Shown here: positions 59,848 to 64,000 of the stretch, one piece after another
Layout: each line of letters begins with the position of its first letter
How positions within the stretch are numbered: position 1 is the first letter of the stretch
From: Nigrospora sphaerica
Lineage: Eukaryota > Ascomycota > Sordariomycetes > Amphisphaeriales > Apiosporaceae
Direction of reading: 5' to 3'
DNA: 64,000 bases
Assembly (NCBI GenBank): GCA_018287875.1
Contig: JAGVVL010000017.1
Span: forward strand, 744,001 to 808,000
The notes under the pieces: model-generated
The model's database searches: none
What the model was told of the DNA's origin: nothing
Seen by the model: only the letters and a program-made list of their open reading frames with translations
Program-made: the position numbers and the translations under genes

Positions 59848-62665
59848 CTTGAATAGTTCCAAAACTGGCGGAATTTGTCAAATAGCAAGGATAAATCGGG
59901 AGACTGTTCCTGAAGAAGTTGGACGAGGTTCTTCGGCTTGGTTTTGGAGAGATGTGGCACTCCGGCAGATTTATACCCACCACAGACAACATCTTCTGCA
60001 TGGCCAACTCCAGAAAAGTCGAAGGAAAGCATCACCTCCACGAGCGTAGCTGTGGGAAAGCTATCAGTTTCCTAGCTAGTCACCCGCCGCTAGCATGTAT
60101 TTCCAGTGGCACTCGTCATGCATAGGTCCAGGGTCAAAAGCTCAGGGCCCTGGGAACGGACGCTATCGATGGCCAACCAGGTGCCAAATCGTTACCTGCC
60201 TGAACTTAGCATTCACTCGAGGTTGCCACGCAACAGCATGCTAATTTGCGCCGTGATCCCTGTGGCGGGACGGTACCCTGTCCAGTGACCCAAGCCCCCG
60301 AGATACGGAAGATATCACGGCTCAGTAGACGGCAACGTTGCCACCCCTTTCGTCCCATCCGGTCCCAAGGATCCGATATGGTTAGTCGTGTGGTTCGGTC
60401 ACTGGGTTCTGGTGTTCCCGTCAAATGATGGGTGGACTGTAGATCAGGGGAAAGGGCATGGTATTCCCGCGCCCAGCAGTACAAAGATGGGCTACGATCT
60501 AACCCGGGACAGGAAGGTGGCCTGGGTCGGTGTCTCTGATTAGACGAGAGGAAGCTCCCGGTGTTCGCTTGGTGACTGGACTGCGCGAGCAGCACGCGCT
60601 CCTGTAGGTGGTGGGATGGCCATAGGCAAATGGAGATTGCCTGTGCGGGGTGGGTGTGAAGCCTTGGACCATGGGGGGTCCCACGCCTTCTCGGAGCGAG
60701 TGTAGGGTAGCATTGGGGAGGCGACCCCGCTGACGGCGGGTTTGCGCAAAGAGCAGTCATCTGCGCGGCTTGGGCCGCAGGGCAACTGTACGCATCTATG
60801 CTTTCCGCTCCCGCCCAAGACACTGCGTGGGTTCTGGCCCGGGATACCATGGCCGAGCACAATGTTGGGAGTAAGCAGCAGCAGTGAGACTTGAATACAG
60901 CAAACCCCAGCCAACTCGGTCGTGGCCCGGGGGACTACCATGTGTACTACGGGATACCACGACAGGAGATGCCGCCAAAGATCCGGGAACCAGTCGAGAT
61001 GGGGCTCGGGCGGCGGCATTGCGCGGAGAGATAAGGTGGGCGGGAGATTACCGGATCGGCCCCTGGAAGATACGTGCGCCAATGAGATGCCGCATCCTCG
61101 TGAGCACACGAACGCACCCATACCAGATACCCCGTCAGTATTCGGGTGGCATTCTCCGTGGCACACCACGAGCCTGTAACGTTACCCATTTAGATGCAGG
61201 AACCGATACGGGCTCGACATCAGACAACCGATAAGTCACTCGGTCCCAACCCGTGATGGCTTGTCCCAGCGGCTACTGCACGTAGGTGCCCGGCGAAGTG
61301 CGGCAGGTTCTATGAGTTGTCTGCAAGGACGCGACCCATCAAGCGTGGTCTTACCCCCTCATGTGCTCGGTTCAGCCATTCCCCGAGGCTTGGGATTCCG
61401 ACCTAAGGGTCCGATAAGAATGGCGCGGAGTGCCGTCTTGAGAGGGGACCTGCCTGGGGCGCGTGGTCCTGGAGACGGACACGATGCATTTCTTCCGCAT
61501 GGTTGGGCGTCGACGTGAGGTAGCATCCATCCGTTGGCCGGCCTTTCACGGTGGCCGACTTGGCCGACGACGCTGCTTTCTGTGCCACCAGACGTTGTGT
61601 TTCGGCAGTTCCAACGCGGCGGTCTACGTCGCACAGCGCTCGGCTAACCGGAAATCCCAGTGCGATGGGCGAGTCTCTACCACAAATGCCGGGCTACCGT
61701 CACCCATGGTCTTACTGGGCCCGTTTGTCAAGTAAAACCTCGCGTACGGACGCAGCGTAGAACCGCTTACGTCTGGCAAATGAGCGCCGGTCGCAGCTGA
61801 GGAAAGGCTGCGCTATCCACCAGATCGCAGTGGCCGGGCTGCATCAACTCGTGATTTGGGAACAGAAGATTGTGCCCCCTGCACGATGTGTGTGACGTGC
61901 ATCTCTGTGACCAAATGTACAAAGTATATCCTTCTGTCCATGGATGCCGCACAGTGGCTGCGCTAATAAGCCTGATGCCGAGCACCCGCAGGCCATGGGA
62001 TCAACTTGGAAGGCTGGTATGGATGGGAATGGTCTTGCATGGGGTCCCATAGCGGGCAGCAATCATGATAACGTTTGGCGGCAGTTGGCCGTACTGCGGG
62101 GGCGCCACAAGGCTTATCGATACTGTCCCCTATGCTACGGGATGGGCATCCACGGTACTGCTAGATGGATCTGACAGCACTGGGTCGTACTGTACGGAGC
62201 CCCTGATGCTGGTTGGGGTCTATACTTTTGGTGGCACTGGTGGCTTCAACCACCTTACTGTACCTAAACCCAAATCCCTGGCGTCCATGCTTTCCCTCGC
62301 CCGCCACGAGCTACCGAGCACAGCTACACGGAACGCGCCAGCGCGACAACGACATGTTCCACCCCAAGTCAGGCTGAGCCCTGCTGAACATCGGTTCAGC
62401 CTTTACCTCGACAACACCCCCTCCCGTGTCTTTCCTTGCCGCGTCTTCCACTCGCCTCACCATCGCCTATGTCTTGTTCCTAATCCCTCGCCGATCCCTT
62501 GACCCAGAGCGGGCTCACGCGCAACGTCCGGCAAGCCTCTCCCTCGCAGGCACCCGCCTGCCACCAACGGCCAAGTGGGGGACGACTTGTCGTGAAGGGG
62601 ACCCCAAGGGTCGGCAACTCCGTAGCTGCCATCGAACCGCGGCCTCGGCCGCTCACCTGGCCCTG
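59848..62665. other. Divergent intergenic region between chitinase and GT69 genes
   Basis: 2.8 kb between two outward-facing genes. Near the chitinase a TATAAAT box (59969..59975, minus) lies about 125 bp before its ATG. AGGGG/GGGGA words near 60450..60460 could bind stress or carbon regulators (inference). Frames within (for example 60540..61169 minus) have no domain. The last 150 bp before 62666 are C/T-rich. Confidence 0.5.
59969..59975 (-). promoter_or_regulatory. TATA box of the chitinase gene
   Basis: TATAAAT on the minus strand, about 122-128 bp upstream of the chitinase ATG, a usual distance for a regulated fungal gene. Functional role is inference. Confidence 0.45.
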
Positions 62666-64000
62666 ATGCGACGCCCAGCCTCTTCGGGCGAGCAGAAGGC
62701 TTTCCTCGACGATCTCCCGAAACCCGCCGACGACAATCCCTACGCCAACGTCGAGACCGCCTCCAAGACACGTAGGCTTCCCGGCGTCCAGAAGCCCTGG
62801 GGCACATGGCTGCTGGGCTGGCTCGGGTCGAGACCGCGAAATCTGCGACGGGCGCTCCGCCGGCCCCGCGGCCATCCCATTGCCGCCATCATCAGATACT
62901 CCATCGCAGCACTGCTGGTGCTTCTCGTTGGCACCCCAATACTGTCTCCATCCTATACACGACCGCCGCCGCACTACCGAGACTTGGCTGCACGATGCTC
63001 TATGCCCATGACCGAGCCGGGATGCGCGAATCCCTTCAACGAGAAAATCTTCATCAGCGTCAGTCTGTACGACAAGGACGGCCACTTGGCAGCTGGCAAC
63101 TGGGGCCAGAGGCTGCTTCACCTAGTTCATCTGATCGGCAAGGATAATGTGTTCGTCAGCATCTACGAAAACGACAGCAAGGATGCGGGCCAGCGGGCCC
63201 TGGAGTCGCTGGGCCAGCAACTACCCTGTCGCCACAAGATTGTCTACGACCCTCACGTTTCCGTCGCCGATTTTCCTACCGTCAAAATGCCTGACGGGGC
63301 CAATCGCACCAAGCGGCTTGCCTATCTATCCGAGATGCGCAACCGACCGCTTCGGCCGTTGGATGTGCTAGATGCCGACGCGGGGGTTACCGCATACGAC
63401 AAAGTTCTATTCCTCAACGATGTCGCCTTCTACCCGATCGAGGCTGCCCAACTCTTGTTCAGCACCAATGCCGGATCCGACGGCAGGTCTCGTTATCTCG
63501 CAACCTGCGGAATGGACTTTGCTCACCCTCTGCTGTTCTACGATTTGTACGCGCAGCGGGATGTGGAGGGATTCAGCAACGGCTTGCCCATCTTTCCCTT
63601 CTTTAGCAACGCGGGCCATGGAATCTCCAGGGCGGCCGTAATGGCCCAGCACGATGCCGTTCCCGTAAATGCCTGCTGGGGTGGCATCGTGGCTATGCAG
63701 GCAAAATATCTCCAGAACCTAAACACGACCTTGCCTGACCCCCATTTCCAGGATATCGGTCATCACGTCATCAATCCCGCCACGCCGCACAAAGTCACGG
63801 CACCGGTGCGCTTCCGCTACGAACCCGAAGTTTTCTTTGACGGCTGCGAGTGCTGTCTCCTCCATGCCGATGTCAGCCAGGTAGCGCGGAACCAGGGAGC
63901 CAAGGAGCTCGGCACCTACGTCAACCCGTACGTTCGAGTGGCATACGACGACCGTACGTTGAGCTGGCTTCCCTGGGTTCGGCGCTGGGAAAGACTCCTC
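62666..64000 (+). CDS. GT69 alpha-1,3-mannosyltransferase (Cmt1/Cap59-like), C-terminus beyond window
   Basis: An uninterrupted frame of 445 codons runs from ATG to the right edge, without an intron. The short cytosolic N-terminus (MRRPASSGEQKAFLDD) is followed by a signal anchor near residues 72-93 (PIAAIIRYSIAALLVLLVG), as in type II Golgi enzymes. The catalytic domain shows KIFISVSLYDKDG, NVFVSIYENDSKDAG, the metal-binding FLNDVAFYPIEAAQLL, ATCGMDFAHPLLFYDLYA and NACWGGIVAMQA, and the two-Cys stretch FDGCECCLLHADV. These are the hallmarks of the cryptococcal mannosyltransferase 1/CAP59 family. The product is expected to transfer mannose to cell-wall or secreted glycans. Only the very end appears to be missing. 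Confidence 0.93.
   Translation, partial: MRRPASSGEQKAFLDDLPKPADDNPYANVETASKTRRLPGVQKPWGTWLLGWLGSRPRNLRRALRRPRGHPIAAIIRYSIAALLVLLVGTPILSPSYTRPPPHYRDLAARCSMPMTEPGCANPFNEKIFISVSLYDKDGHLAAGNWGQRLLHLVHLIGKDNVFVSIYENDSKDAGQRALESLGQQLPCRHKIVYDPHVSVADFPTVKMPDGANRTKRLAYLSEMRNRPLRPLDVLDADAGVTAYDKVLFLNDVAFYPIEAAQLLFSTNAGSDGRSRYLATCGMDFAHPLLFYDLYAQRDVEGFSNGLPIFPFFSNAGHGISRAAVMAQHDAVPVNACWGGIVAMQAKYLQNLNTTLPDPHFQDIGHHVINPATPHKVTAPVRFRYEPEVFFDGCECCLLHADVSQVARNQGAKELGTYVNPYVRVAYDDRTLSWLPWVRRWERLL

Noticed and set aside
60540..61169. A 209-codon minus-strand frame in the chitinase/GT69 interval
   Set aside because: No domain, scattered Cys/Pro/His composition and overlapping frames on the plus strand.

Overview
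The window is nuclear DNA of a filamentous ascomycete (Pezizomycotina, probably a Sordariomycete; this placement is inference). The genes are monocistronic, most have several introns of about 50-80 nt with GT-AG ends and CTAAC/CTGAC-like branch points, codon third positions are strongly G/C, and intergenic gaps are long. The products are typical fungal proteins: TOR kinase, a PDR-type ABC pump, Kar5, the histone chaperone Hir1, Trm7, Mak5, KTR and GT69 glycosyltransferases, and a 42-kDa-type chitinase. No operon, CRISPR array, prophage or intact transposon was seen.

Layout. 0-19 kb: 3' end of TOR kinase, a short-chain dehydrogenase, a 3.9 kb gap, a PDR ABC transporter, minus-strand tRNA-Leu (with intron) and tRNA-Asp, a 102-codon ORF and a 7-TM protein with a probable frame break. 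19-26.5 kb: a C3HC zinc-finger (Rsm1/ZC3HC1-like) protein, mitochondrial uL6m and the karyogamy protein Kar5. 26.5-41 kb is gene-poor. It holds a 2EXR-domain gene and relic coding fragments, HAL2-type bisphosphate nucleotidase, a speculative five-exon gene and an intron-containing U6 snRNA gene. 41-54 kb is denser: a SAT4/Pth11-like membrane protein, a GNAT acetyltransferase, TRM7, MAK5, HIR1 and a zinc-dependent polyol/butanediol dehydrogenase. 54.8-64 kb has three cell-surface glycan genes: a KTR (GT15) mannosyltransferase, a GH18 chitinase and a GT69 mannosyltransferase cut by the window edge.

Functional links. TRM7 (tRNA anticodon-loop methylation) and MAK5 (60S ribosome assembly) are divergent from a 388 bp shared promoter. 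GT15, GH18 and GT69 neighbour each other, and GH18 and GT69 diverge from a 2.8 kb region. I see no convincing new multi-gene system. The most notable items are the U6 gene split inside its ACAGAGA box, a well-supported GC-AG intron in the chitinase gene, an in-frame 54-nt intron in the zinc-finger gene, and a candidate unknown gene at 34.75-35.49 kb. All splice sites were assigned by reading the sequence; none was tested against transcripts.
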